Below, piece after piece: positions 52,658-61,249 of a DNA stretch of 64,000 nucleotides. How positions within the stretch are numbered: position 1 is the first letter of the stretch; each line of letters opens with the position of its first letter. The translations under genes were made by a program, and so were the position numbers. Source of the DNA: Actinomycetota bacterium (GTDB lineage Bacteria > Actinomycetota > Actinomycetes > S36-B12); NCBI GenBank assembly GCA_016717115.1, contig JADKGE010000002.1:62001-126000 (forward strand), read 5' to 3'. The notes under the pieces were generated by a model. It did not search any database. It was not told the origin of the DNA and worked only from the letters and a program-made list of their open reading frames with translations.

Positions 52658-53317
52658 ATGACCGATGGCGAGATGCACGGTAGCGAGGCCCTCCCGGCGG
52701 CGGACTTCTCCGTTTGGCTGGTCGGCATGCAGGCCGCCATCAGGGGCGAGGGCGAGTCCGACGTGCCGTGCGGCACCTGCGCCGCCTGCTGCACGTCGTC
52801 GCAGTTCATCCACATCGGGCCGGACGAGACCGAGGCGCTGGCCAGCATCCCCTCGGCGCTCCTGTTCCCCGCGCCGGGGATGCCGGACGGCCACGTGCTG
52901 ATGGGCTACGACGCGCGCGGCCACTGTCCGATGCTCGTCGATGGCGCCTGCTCGATCTACGCTGCGCGGCCCTCGACCTGCCGCACCTACGACTGCCGCG
53001 TCTTCGCTGCCGCGCGGACGCACGACACCGACCCGAGCAAGGCCGAAATCACGGCGCGTGTGCAGCGCTGGCACTTCTCGTACGCCTCACCGGTGGGGAC
53101 CGCGCAGCACGAGGCGGTCGCCGCGGCCGCCGCGTTCCTGGCCGCACACGAGGCGCTGCTGCCGCCGGGGATCGCGCCGGCCAACGCGACGCAACTGGCC
53201 GTCCTGGCAGTGGTGCTCCACGACTGCTTCCTCGAAGGGGAGACCGACGGTCCGTGGCGGATCATCGACCCGGACCCAGGGGTGGTGCTCGCCGCCGCGC
53301 TGCGCCGATCAGCGTGA
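52658..53317 (+). CDS. YkgJ-type zinc/iron-chelating cysteine cluster protein
   Basis: 219 residues with the CxxCC cluster in VPCGTCAACCTSSQF, then DGACSIYAARPSTCRTYDCRVFA, the full CxxxCC and C-rich set of the YkgJ/CxxCxxCC family. Members are thought to bind zinc or iron and to act as metal-dependent enzymes or chaperones; nothing specific is shown. The start is likely the ATG at 52658, 7 nt after CATCCT; an upstream ATG at 52640 is in frame. The 3' end overlaps the sigma-factor gene by 9 nt. Confidence 0.8.
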   Translation: MTDGEMHGSEALPAADFSVWLVGMQAAIRGEGESDVPCGTCAACCTSSQFIHIGPDETEALASIPSALLFPAPGMPDGHVLMGYDARGHCPMLVDGACSIYAARPSTCRTYDCRVFAAARTHDTDPSKAEITARVQRWHFSYASPVGTAQHEAVAAAAAFLAAHEALLPPGIAPANATQLAVLAVVLHDCFLEGETDGPWRIIDPDPGVVLAAALRRSA

Positions 53318-54544
53318 CCGGGTGATGTATCGCAGGTGCGAGGCGTTGAGCCCGAGGCTGGCGGCTCGTTCGGCCGCGTCCGCAGCGTCGTCCGGACGGC
53401 CCAGCCTCGTCAGCAGTTCAGCCTTCGAGGCATGGAACCAGGGGTAGTCGTCGAGTCCATGGATCCCGTCCATGCACATCAGACCGGCCTCGGCACCATC
53501 CCGCTCGGCCACGGCGGCCGCGCGAGCCAACCGGGCGACCGGCGTGCCCTGCACCGTCAGGAGCACGTCGTACCAAGAGATGATCGCGCTCCAGTCGGTG
53601 TCCCCGTAGGTCGGCGCGAGCGCGTGACAGGCCGCGATCGCCGCCTGCACCGCGTAGGGGTCCGGCTCGTTCGGGGTGCGTCGAAGGGCCTCGCCGACCA
53701 GTTCGACGCCTCGCCGGATCTCCTCGGCGTTCCACCGAGCGCGGTCCTGGTCGGCCAGCAGCACGACCGACCCGTCGTCGTGGGCACGGGTGTCGCGTCG
53801 TGAGTCGTGGAGCAACATCAGGGCGAGCAGGCCCGTCACCGACGCCTCGTCCGGCATGAGGTCGTACAGAAGCTCGCCGAGTCTGAGCGCCTCGTCGACG
53901 AGCTGGGGCCGCAGGACGTCGTCACCCGAGCCGGCCGCGTACCCCTCGTTGAACATCAGGTAGACCGTCGACAGCACGCCGGCCAGGCGCCTGGGCAGCT
54001 CGTCGTCCGGTGGGACACGGTACGGAATACCGGCCTGCCGGATCTTCTGCTTGGCGCGCGTCAGCCGCTTGGCCATCGTGGCCTCTGGGACGAGCAGCGC
54101 CCGCGCCACCTCGGTGGTGCTCAATCCCCCGAGCGTGCGCAGGCTCAGCGCCACCTGCGCGTCCATCGACAAGGTCGGGTGGCAGCAGGTGAACACCAGC
54201 CGAAGCAGATCGTCCCGCACGACGGAGTCGGGCGGCGGCGGCGGTTCATCGTCGAGGAGCCACATCGCCTCGCCCTCCTTGCGGTCACGCGCAGCGTCAC
54301 GTCGGATGCCGTCGATCGCGCAGCGTCTGGCCACCACCGTCAACCACGCACGTGGCTCGTCGGGGACGCCGTCCCTCGGCCAGGTCTGCAGCGCGCGGAG
54401 CACCGCTTCCTGCACGGCGTCCTGCGCCGTGTCGACGTCGCCGGTGACGCGGATGAGGGTGGCCAGGATGCGCGGATACTCCGCGCGCACCACCCGCTCA
54501 GCCGCGTCCACCGGCGGCGCCGAGCCGCTCGGCACGAAGGTCAC
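53309..54544 (-). CDS. ECF sigma factor with C-terminal extension (ECF42 type)
   Basis: 411 residues: sigma region 2 (RVVRAEYPRILATLIRVTGD, then AQDAVQEAVLRALQTWP) and region 4 (LSLRTLGGLSTTEVARALLV, ATMAKRLTRAKQKIR), followed by a long TPR-like helical domain. This long form accompanied by a DGPF/YCII protein is the ECF42 group, which lacks an anti-sigma factor and uses its own C-terminus for control. The GTG at 54544 overlaps the stop of the DGPF gene (GTGA), so the pair is co-translated. Targets are unknown. Confidence 0.88.
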   Translation of the reverse strand: MTFVPSGSAPPVDAAERVVRAEYPRILATLIRVTGDVDTAQDAVQEAVLRALQTWPRDGVPDEPRAWLTVVARRCAIDGIRRDAARDRKEGEAMWLLDDEPPPPPDSVVRDDLLRLVFTCCHPTLSMDAQVALSLRTLGGLSTTEVARALLVPEATMAKRLTRAKQKIRQAGIPYRVPPDDELPRRLAGVLSTVYLMFNEGYAAGSGDDVLRPQLVDEALRLGELLYDLMPDEASVTGLLALMLLHDSRRDTRAHDDGSVVLLADQDRARWNAEEIRRGVELVGEALRRTPNEPDPYAVQAAIAACHALAPTYGDTDWSAIISWYDVLLTVQGTPVARLARAAAVAERDGAEAGLMCMDGIHGLDDYPWFHASKAELLTRLGRPDDAADAAERAASLGLNASHLRYITRSR

Positions 54545-54894
54545 ATCCTCGGAATGACCGGGCGCACCTCGACCGCGCCGCTCCATGCGCCGGGGATGCC
54601 GGCCGCCGTGGCGACGGCCTCGTCGAGGTCCGCGCACTCCAGGATGTAGAAGCCGGTGAGGACTTCCTTCGTCTCGGCGTAGGGGCCGTCAGTGGTGAGG
54701 ACGTCGCCGCCCTTGCCGCCGGAGACCCGGACCGTGGTCGCGGTGGCGGTCGGGTAGAGGACGGCGCCGCCGCGGATGACTGCTGCGGCCGCCTCGCCGA
54801 ACGCGCCGTACTCGGCCATCATGGCCTGCTGACCCTCGTCCGGCTGCGACCAGTCGACGTCAGCGCTGTAGATGAATGCAACGTATTGGGGCAT
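54541..54894 (-). CDS. YCII-related (DGPF) protein, partner of the ECF sigma factor
   Basis: 117 residues of the YCII/DGPF family: MPQYVAFIYSADVD at the start and TTDGPYAETKEVLTGFYILE in the middle, with the DGPY signature. These small dimers accompany ECF42 sigma factors; whether they sense a ligand or are targets is unsettled. The ATG at 54894 has AAGGAGG 6 nt upstream. Its last bases overlap the sigma-factor start. Confidence 0.87.
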   Translation of the reverse strand: MPQYVAFIYSADVDWSQPDEGQQAMMAEYGAFGEAAAAVIRGGAVLYPTATATTVRVSGGKGGDVLTTDGPYAETKEVLTGFYILECADLDEAVATAAGIPGAWSGAVEVRPVIPRM

Positions 54895-54998
54895 CACGAC
54901 CTCCTTGGGCATCGGCGCCGATCGCCGACTTCATACTAAGGACGAAGGGGGCCGCCCCGAATGGACAATTGCGGAAGACCGACTTCTGCCGGACACCG

Positions 54999-55628
54999 CT
55001 ACACCCGCTCGAGCACCGCTTCGGCGTCGCGGGCGACGGAGTAGCGAGCCGACGTCTCCATCCCGATGATCGCCAGCGTGGTGACCAATCCCACGGAGCA
55101 GGCGACGAGGACGGGCAGGTCCGCAGCGAGGATCCCGTAGGCGAGCCAGCTCGACGTGGAGGCGATCTTCACCGACCACGTCGTCAGCGATAGGCCCGAC
55201 TCGCCGCCCGTGCGCCAGTTGCCGTACGACTCGAACAACTGGGGCCAGGCGGAGACCATGCTGATGGCGAAAGCGACGTACCCCACCGTCTGCGCCGGCA
55301 CGACCGTGTTCACCAGGAGGAGCAGGCCAGCGGCCGCGGCCAGGCCCAGAGCGCGGCGCGAACGGGAGACGACGCTGGGCACGAGGATCACGACCGCCAC
55401 AGCACCGGAGATGAGCAGCACGTTGCCCGGGATCTGCGGGACGCTGGAGATCCGCAGCCCGTACAGCAGCCAGCCGAGGCAGCCCACCGCGGTGAGTGCC
55501 CACGACAGGGCCGATACGCCCGGCAGGTGGGGGTGGCGGATGGTGCGGGTCAGCTGGGGCAGCACCATCGCGACGCTGAGAAGGGCGCCGACGTAGGCGA
55601 GGGGCAGAGCCAGGGAATGGAGGTTCAC
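54999..55628 (-). CDS. PQ-loop (SWEET/SemiSWEET-like) membrane protein
   Basis: 209 residues with about seven TM helices. Two PQ motifs (VLPQLTRTIRHPHLPG near residue 23 and AWPQLFESY near 128) and the repeat layout are those of PQ-loop transporters such as SWEET sugar or cystinosin-type carriers. Substrate unknown. The GTG at 55628 begins NLHSLALPLAYVG. It is divergent from a LacI-family regulator with tandem palindromes between them, which suggests sugar- or metabolite-controlled expression. Confidence 0.8.
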   Translation of the reverse strand: MNLHSLALPLAYVGALLSVAMVLPQLTRTIRHPHLPGVSALSWALTAVGCLGWLLYGLRISSVPQIPGNVLLISGAVAVVILVPSVVSRSRRALGLAAAAGLLLLVNTVVPAQTVGYVAFAISMVSAWPQLFESYGNWRTGGESGLSLTTWSVKIASTSSWLAYGILAADLPVLVACSVGLVTTLAIIGMETSARYSVARDAEAVLERV

Positions 55629-55634
55629 GACGAT

Positions 55635-55645
55635 CTCACTGTGAG
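55635..55645. promoter_or_regulatory. Palindrome CTCACTGTGAG beside the PQ-loop gene start
   Basis: Two 5-nt arms flank one T, 7 nt from the GTG of the PQ-loop gene. It may be part of the same operator region. Confidence 0.35.
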
Positions 55646-55647
55646 TT

Positions 55648-55676
55648 CTGTATGGATACAGACTGTAACGATACAG
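55648..55676. promoter_or_regulatory. Tandem palindromic operators in the lacI / PQ-loop intergenic region
   Basis: CTGTATGGATACAG (55648-55661) and CTGTAACGATACAG (55663-55676) are 14-bp inverted repeats spaced one base apart. Both sit in the divergent promoter region, overlapping probable -10 elements for either gene, so they are good candidates for LacI-family operator sites. Confidence 0.6.
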
Positions 55677-55708
55677 GGCTGGTATGGCACACTCCCCTCG
55701 ACCCCCCG

Positions 55709-56782
55709 ATGAGACGGGACCCGCAGGTGGAACGACCGACGCTCGACACCGTGGCCACGGCCGCCGGCGTCTCCCGCATGACCGTCTCGAATGCCTACAA
55801 CCGACCCGACCAGTTGTCTGCGACCACGCGGGCCCGCGTTCTCGCGGTCGCGGCCGAACTCGGCTACCCGGGGCCGGACCCCGCCGGGCGCTCGCTGCGG
55901 CGCGGCCGGTCCGGCGCCGTCGGAGTCCTCCTGGCAGAGGGCCTGGCCTACGCGTTCACCGATCCCGGGCTGGTGTCCTTCATGCGCGGCTTGGCGAGCG
56001 AGCTCGGCCTGGCCGGCCAGGCCATGCTCATGATCCCCGCCGAGGCCGACACGGACGGCTCGCTCGTGCGCTGCGCGATCGTGGATGCGTTCATCATGTG
56101 CGCCATGGATGATCGCGACCCGGCAGTCGATGCGGTCATGGCCCGTCGCCTGCCCGTCGTCACGGCAGGCAGCCCCCGCCTGGCGGCCGTGCCCTTCGTC
56201 GGCGTCGACAACCGGGCCGCCGGGGTGGCCGTGGCCCAGTACCTGCTCGGTCTCGGTCACGAGCGTTTCGGCATCGTGACACGACCGGCGCGCGAGGACC
56301 CCGACGGAAGCTGGCGGGGAGGGGCGCCACGGCTCGGCATCCGTCAGCGGGTCGAGGGGTTCACGCACGCACTTCGGGAGGCGGGGATCCATGAGTCGGC
56401 CGTGTCCGTGGTGACGGCCCAGGAGAACACGGCGGACGCGGCATCCGATGCAGTGGGCGACCTGCTCGCCCGTTCGTCCCGCGATTCACCCACCGCGGTC
56501 TTCGCCGTCACCGACGTGCTCGCCCTCGGAGTCCTCGCCGCGGCCGCTGCGGCCGGCCGGCCCGTACCGCAGAGCCTGTCGGTCGTCGGGTTCGACGACA
56601 TCGTGGAGGCGGGCCGCAGCTCGCCGGCCCTGACCACGGTCGCCCAGTCGCTGTTCGATCAGGGCCGGCAGGCGGCCCGGCTCGCGCTGGGACTCATGGC
56701 CGGGGAGCACGTGCGATCGCCGAGGATCCGCGCCGAGCTTGTCGTGCGGGACAGCACCGGTCCGGTCAGCGAACGACCTTGA
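55709..56782 (+). CDS. LacI-family transcriptional regulator
   Basis: 357 residues: helix-turn-helix PTLDTVATAAGVSRMTVSNAYN, hinge helix RARVLAVAAELGYPG and a periplasmic-binding-protein-like ligand domain ending in VVGFDDIVEAGRSSPALTTV. The start is probably the ATG at 55709; a GTG at 55727 is also possible, and 55652 is unlikely because it lies in the operator. It most likely represses the divergent PQ-loop gene and itself. The 3' end overlaps the convergent oxidoreductase gene by 17 nt. Confidence 0.9.
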   Translation: MRRDPQVERPTLDTVATAAGVSRMTVSNAYNRPDQLSATTRARVLAVAAELGYPGPDPAGRSLRRGRSGAVGVLLAEGLAYAFTDPGLVSFMRGLASELGLAGQAMLMIPAEADTDGSLVRCAIVDAFIMCAMDDRDPAVDAVMARRLPVVTAGSPRLAAVPFVGVDNRAAGVAVAQYLLGLGHERFGIVTRPAREDPDGSWRGGAPRLGIRQRVEGFTHALREAGIHESAVSVVTAQENTADAASDAVGDLLARSSRDSPTAVFAVTDVLALGVLAAAAAAGRPVPQSLSVVGFDDIVEAGRSSPALTTVAQSLFDQGRQAARLALGLMAGEHVRSPRIRAELVVRDSTGPVSERP

Positions 56783-57446
56783 TGTTGAACATCCCCGTAC
56801 CGAGCGTTCCCATCAGACGCAGCCACAGGGGCATGAGCATCTCGGTGCCCCGGCAGGTGCTGATGTCGCCGAGGTCGATGACATCCGTATGACCGAAGCT
56901 GCGCAGCAGATCCGTGACCAGCGCCTTCGCCTCTGCATCGTTGCCGCTCACGAAGACGGAGTGATCTCCGTCGGCCAGTTGGCGGGGATTCACCATGAGT
57001 GCCGCCGTCAGCGTGTTCAGCGACTTCACGACCTTGGCAGCGGGGAACGCCGCCTGGATCTGCTCCCCGAGCGAGTCGGAGTCCTTCACGAACAGGGTCG
57101 GCGGGAAGCCGCGCGAGAAGTCGAGCGGGTTGCTGATGTCGAGGACGACCGTGCCGGCCAGCCGATCGGCGCCCGCCTCCCCGAGAGCCGCCAGCGCGAC
57201 CGCGCCGGAGGTGGCGTTCACGACGAGGTCCGTACCCTCGACGGCGTCGGCCATCGACGCGATCCGTACCGAGGGGTGGGCCGCGGCCCACTCCCCGAAC
57301 GCCGGGGTGCCCATGGCGTCCGGATCGGTGCGGGCCATCGTCACCACCGGGTCGCGGGTGCCGACGGCCACGTCGTGGCCGAGCTCGTCGAGACGCCCGG
57401 CTAGCGCCTGGCCGACCATTCCCGTGCCGAGTACCGCGATGCGCAT
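56766..57446 (-). CDS. F420/NADP-dependent reductase-like protein
   Basis: 226 residues with an N-terminal Rossmann fold (MRIAVLGTGMVGQALAGRL), the arginine-containing VGTRDPV typical of NADPH binding, and a small helical C-terminus (ADGDHSVFVSGNDAEAKA, GLGDISTCRGTEMLMPLWLR-like). It resembles NADPH:F420 oxidoreductases and related NAD-binding F420 proteins; actinobacteria commonly have F420, but nothing here proves its use. GAGGAGG precedes the ATG at 57446. Confidence 0.75.
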   Translation of the reverse strand: MRIAVLGTGMVGQALAGRLDELGHDVAVGTRDPVVTMARTDPDAMGTPAFGEWAAAHPSVRIASMADAVEGTDLVVNATSGAVALAALGEAGADRLAGTVVLDISNPLDFSRGFPPTLFVKDSDSLGEQIQAAFPAAKVVKSLNTLTAALMVNPRQLADGDHSVFVSGNDAEAKALVTDLLRSFGHTDVIDLGDISTCRGTEMLMPLWLRLMGTLGTGMFNIKVVR

Positions 57447-57469
57447 GGTTCCTCCTCGGTGTCGTTCGG

Positions 57470-59116
57470 TCAGTCACTATCGGCCGATCCGTCGTCTCGC
57501 CACAGGGCCGTGGACTCATCCATGGCGCGGGCGTGGTGATCGTCGCTGCCGGTCACGGCTGTCAGGAAGGCGGACGACGTGATCGCGAGGAGGCGGCCAT
57601 CGGTCGCGGCGACGACCGACGCGGTGCGAGGAACATCGTGCAGAAGGGCGATCTCCCCGAACGACTGGCCCGCCATCAGGAATCCGGGGCGGGGCACGCC
57701 GTTCACGACAACGGAGAACTCGCCCTCGGCGATGGCGTAGAACGTCGTGCCCTTCTCACCTTGGGTGATGACGTACTGCCCCGCAGCGACATCAAGCCAG
57801 GCCGAGCGGCCGGCCATCCTCTCCAGCTCGTAGGGCGGCAGGCCGGCGAACGTGGGCAGGGGGCGCAGTAGGGACACGGCACGGGGGCGCAGGTCGGCAC
57901 GAGCGTCGAGCTGTCGCACAAGCAGGAAGGCGGCGAGGGCGAGGGTCACCGCGCCAGCGCCGAAGATGGCGAAGGCGGTGCCGGCCGACGTCCAGGACAC
58001 GAACACCGGCACCAGTGCCGCACCCAGCGCAAGGCCGAGCAGCGAGGTCGCCTCCTGCACGGCGAACACGCGGGCCAGCACCCCGTCGTCCGTGGTGCGC
58101 TGGAGCAGCGTCCGGCCGGAGACCAGCAGCAGCGCGCCGCCGATGCCCGAGAGGAGGAGGAACGCCATGGCAGGGATGAGGCTGCCCACCAGCGCCACCG
58201 CGGCGAAGCCGGCGCCCTCGATCACGCCGCCGAGGACGACAATCGGGACGAGCCGGCCTCTCGTGGAGAGGCTGGCGGCAACCACTGCACCGATGAGCGC
58301 GCCGATGCCCGACGCACCGATCACCAGACCCGCGGCGGAGTCGCCCAGCCCGAGGGCCTCGACGGCGTACGGGGCGCCGAGGACGTCGGCCGCGCCACCG
58401 AGCACGAAGGTGATCGTCATGACGAGCAGCAGGCTGAGCGCCGCCCAGTCCCCCCACAGGGTCTGTACTCCCCTCAGGGCGACCCGCCAACCGGTCGGCT
58501 CATCGTCGTCATCGGGGTTCACGCCGGCGTCAAGGTGCAGTCGCAGGCACAGCACCGCAGCAGCACTCGCGGCGACGAACGCGCCCAGGAACACCAACCA
58601 CGGCCCGCTGGCCGCGACGGCGATGCCCGCCAGGGCCGGGCCGACGAACAGGCCGATGCCGTCGAGCATCGACGAGAGCGAGTTGGCCGACACCAGCTCC
58701 TTGGCGGTCCTCGCCAGCTGGGGAAGGGCCGCGAAGTGGATCGGCCGCACGATGGCCACGGCGACGGTGGTCGTCGTCGACGCCAGGATCACGATGGGAA
58801 CCGGAGCTTCCAGCACCAGAGCCGTCAGCGTGAGCGCGGTCGAGGCGGCGACGATGGCGTGGGCCAGCACGAGCGCCGCACCCCTGGGCAGCCGGTCGCC
58901 GAAGCCGGACAGCATCGGGGCGAGAAGCGAGGCCGGCAGCAGCTGGACCACCGCCACCACGCCTGCCAGCGTCGCGCCACCCTCGGCGTAGGCGTAGAGG
59001 ATGATCGCCACCCAGGCGGAGAACTCGACGAGGTCGTAGAGCCCGTAGGCGACGAGCACTCGGCGCAGCCCCGACGTGGACGACAGCGCGCTCATGCTCG
59101 CCCCGAGGGCGCTCAT
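57470..59116 (-). CDS. MFS transporter fused to a cyclic nucleotide-binding domain
   Basis: 548 residues. About 12 hydrophobic segments form an MFS transporter, and the last 130 residues (from about 418) are a CNB/CRP-like domain with YELERMAGRSAWLDVAAGQY and the phosphate-binding cassette FGEIALLHDVPRTASVVA, whose Glu and Arg are intact. Transport may thus be gated by a cyclic nucleotide. The ATG at 59116 has GAGG 8 nt upstream; an ATG at 59095 is an alternative. A free CNB protein is encoded next door, in the opposite direction. Confidence 0.8.
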   Translation of the reverse strand: MSALGASMSALSSTSGLRRVLVAYGLYDLVEFSAWVAIILYAYAEGGATLAGVVAVVQLLPASLLAPMLSGFGDRLPRGAALVLAHAIVAASTALTLTALVLEAPVPIVILASTTTTVAVAIVRPIHFAALPQLARTAKELVSANSLSSMLDGIGLFVGPALAGIAVAASGPWLVFLGAFVAASAAAVLCLRLHLDAGVNPDDDDEPTGWRVALRGVQTLWGDWAALSLLLVMTITFVLGGAADVLGAPYAVEALGLGDSAAGLVIGASGIGALIGAVVAASLSTRGRLVPIVVLGGVIEGAGFAAVALVGSLIPAMAFLLLSGIGGALLLVSGRTLLQRTTDDGVLARVFAVQEATSLLGLALGAALVPVFVSWTSAGTAFAIFGAGAVTLALAAFLLVRQLDARADLRPRAVSLLRPLPTFAGLPPYELERMAGRSAWLDVAAGQYVITQGEKGTTFYAIAEGEFSVVVNGVPRPGFLMAGQSFGEIALLHDVPRTASVVAATDGRLLAITSSAFLTAVTGSDDHHARAMDESTALWRDDGSADSD

Positions 59117-59316
59117 GGGCGCGCCTCGACAGTCCGCCCCCGTCTCACGGCCCCAGCCTAGGGCGCAACTCCGCGTACCGGCCGAAATCCGGCATATCGA
59201 ACAGCCCTCTGCCCCGGCGAGATCACTGCTACCTTGACCTCGATTCGGGCGTACGGGTCGGGTTGACCCCGAGAGCCGATTGGGGCACAAGGGTCTGGTC
59301 GACCCAGAGAGCAGGT

Positions 59317-59736
59317 ATGGCCGTGAAGGTGCATGAGTCCCTCGCCGGCGTCGACATGTTCGCCGCGCTGCCGAGCGGCATCATCGACGAACTCGTCCAG
59401 CGCGGGAGCACGCACTCCGTGGGGGCCGGCAAGGTCATCGTCCAGCAGGGCAGCCCAGATTCCGGGCTGCAGGTGATCCTCGACGGCACCGCCACCGTGT
59501 CGGTCGGCGGCGTCGAGGTGTCCACGCTCGCCGCCGGCGACTACTTCGGCGAGATCTCGCTCATCGACGCGGCGCCCCGCTCGGCAACGGTCGTCGCAGG
59601 CGCCGAGGGCGCCCGTACGTTCAGCGTCTCGCCGCTCGCGTTCTCCGAGCTGCTCGACGCCCACCCGGGCATCTCGCGCACGCTGCTCTCGGTGCTGACG
59701 GCCCGCATCCGCCGCATCGAGGCCGAGCGGGCCTAG
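59317..59736 (+). CDS. Stand-alone cyclic nucleotide-binding domain protein
   Basis: 139 residues, one CNB domain: VHESLAGVDMFAALPSGI, beta roll GLQVILDGTATVSV and cassette FGEISLIDAAPRSATVVA with Glu and Arg intact; the C-terminal helix has no DNA-binding domain, so it is not a CRP regulator. Its similarity to the CNB tail of the divergent MFS gene suggests duplication and a shared ligand. A TACCTT (59230-59235) could be its promoter. No function is known. Confidence 0.82.
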   Translation: MAVKVHESLAGVDMFAALPSGIIDELVQRGSTHSVGAGKVIVQQGSPDSGLQVILDGTATVSVGGVEVSTLAAGDYFGEISLIDAAPRSATVVAGAEGARTFSVSPLAFSELLDAHPGISRTLLSVLTARIRRIEAERA

Positions 59737-59766
59737 TAACTGCTGACCAGTCGAAGGGACGCCGAG

Positions 59767-60174
59767 ATGGCAGAGGGTGCCGGCACCAAAGACGACCCGT
59801 GGCTGCTCACCACGGCCCCCGGCTCGTCGCACTACTCGATGTACCGCGACGAGGAAGCCGACCCTCCGGCCCTGGTGTGCCAAGTGGGCTCGACCACGCT
59901 GAAGTACCACCTCCAGGCCATCGACGACCTGCACGCATGGCTGGTCGCTCAGGGCGACTGGGTCGACCTGGGCGCCGCTGACGAGAAGAAGCCGACCGTT
60001 GACGGCACGGTAGAGGCCTTCGGCCGGGCCGCGGACAACCCGGTCGGCGGCTGGTACGGCCTGCGCAACGGCTATCGCGGCCGCTTCGGCATGTATCTGC
60101 CGCCGCTGCTCGAGGCACTGGGGCTCGTCGAGCTCACCCACGACCCCCGCAACAACAAGGTCCGCGCCCGTTAG
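59767..60174 (+). CDS. Conserved hypothetical protein
   Basis: 135 residues, soluble, one domain. Conserved-looking parts are DPWLLTTAPGSSHYSMYRDE, TLKYHLQAIDDLHAWL and GGWYGLRNGYRGRFGMYLPP, consistent with a widespread family of unknown function in actinobacteria; I do not recognise a defined activity. AAGGGA lies 8 nt upstream of the ATG. It starts 30 nt after the CNB gene and may be co-transcribed with it; its stop shares four bases with the convergent phosphotransferase gene. Confidence 0.65.
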   Translation: MAEGAGTKDDPWLLTTAPGSSHYSMYRDEEADPPALVCQVGSTTLKYHLQAIDDLHAWLVAQGDWVDLGAADEKKPTVDGTVEAFGRAADNPVGGWYGLRNGYRGRFGMYLPPLLEALGLVELTHDPRNNKVRAR

Positions 60175-61160
60175 TCGCAGCCTCCTCCGCGCCGCTCGGA
60201 CACGTGGCGCAGCAGGGCGGAGATCGACCTCAGGGAGATCGGCTCGCGCGCGGCCAGGATCCACTCGAGCTGGTGCGCCGCGAAGGACCGTTCCTCGGGC
60301 GTCGCCGATGCGTCGAGCCACCGCAAGGCGTACTGGCGGATGAGCTGCTCGGCACGGATGGAGACGGCGGAGAAGTCCGAAAGGTCGCGAATCCGGGCCG
60401 GTCCCCCCGCCGTGACGTAGGCGTCATACAGATCGATCGCGCGCTCGATCTGGCCGCCGAGGGTCTGCACGACGAGCAGTTCGGCCAGCTCTCGGGCAGG
60501 GTCCATCGGACCGACGTTGTCCCAGTCCAGCACGACGACGGCACCCGACCGACTCCGGCGCACGTTGACGACATTGAGGTCTCGGTGACACGTGCGCACT
60601 CGCGCGGGGTCGAGCTCGGTCACGACACCCCGAAGCTCGCGCAAGGTCGGCAGCATCTCCACCAGCAGCTCCCGCCAGGGCGCGCCGCCCCGTTCGGCGG
60701 CGGCCACGAGATGCTGCCAGTCGTCGTCGCTCAGGCCGGTCGCCACCCACGGCTCGACAGCAGTGTCGGGGAGAAGATCGACGAGGTGGAGGGCGGCCGC
60801 CGCCCGCCCCACCTCGAACGGCGTCGTCGCCGCGTCGGAATCGAGATCCAGCCATGCGAAGGCGAGGAAGCCGCTGCCGGCCGCGCCCACCGGCGAGCCG
60901 TCCAGGATCGCCCGACCATCCGTCGTTCGCACCGGCGTCGGAACGGTGACGCGGAGCGCGGCCAACTCCCGGAAGCGGATGCAGCGGTCGGCGCGAACCT
61001 CATCGAGCGGGCCTGGGACCTCCTTGACGGCCCACCGGCCGCGCCCCGTGGTGACGCGCCAGATGCGCCCTTGCTCACCGGCGTCGGCGAGCTGGGGAAG
61101 ACCGACCAGTTCCCCGAGCGCGAACGCCTCGGCGACCGCCGCGGCCGTCGACGCATCCAT
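60171..61160 (-). CDS. Aminoglycoside phosphotransferase-like kinase
   Basis: 329 residues with the APH/choline kinase fold: an ATP-site WRVTTGRGRWAVKEVP, the catalytic CHRDLNVVNV and metal-binding LDWDNVG. Such enzymes phosphorylate small molecules and some proteins; aminoglycoside resistance is only one possibility and is not supported by context. The ATG at 61160 begins MDASTAAAVAEA; an AGGTGA lies upstream. Its frame opens further upstream without conservation. Confidence 0.82.
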   Translation of the reverse strand: MDASTAAAVAEAFALGELVGLPQLADAGEQGRIWRVTTGRGRWAVKEVPGPLDEVRADRCIRFRELAALRVTVPTPVRTTDGRAILDGSPVGAAGSGFLAFAWLDLDSDAATTPFEVGRAAAALHLVDLLPDTAVEPWVATGLSDDDWQHLVAAAERGGAPWRELLVEMLPTLRELRGVVTELDPARVRTCHRDLNVVNVRRSRSGAVVVLDWDNVGPMDPARELAELLVVQTLGGQIERAIDLYDAYVTAGGPARIRDLSDFSAVSIRAEQLIRQYALRWLDASATPEERSFAAHQLEWILAAREPISLRSISALLRHVSERRGGGCD

Positions 61161-61249
61161 GGCGGTCACCTGCGGATTGTGCCGGTGAACGGTGGTCCCC
61201 ACTCGAGATTTCGCGACAGCGCGCCCGGACTCGGGGCCGCGGCCGGTCG

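Noticed and set aside
60171..61160. Antibiotic resistance gene
   Set aside because: The kinase fold is broad; context and sequence do not show aminoglycoside specificity.
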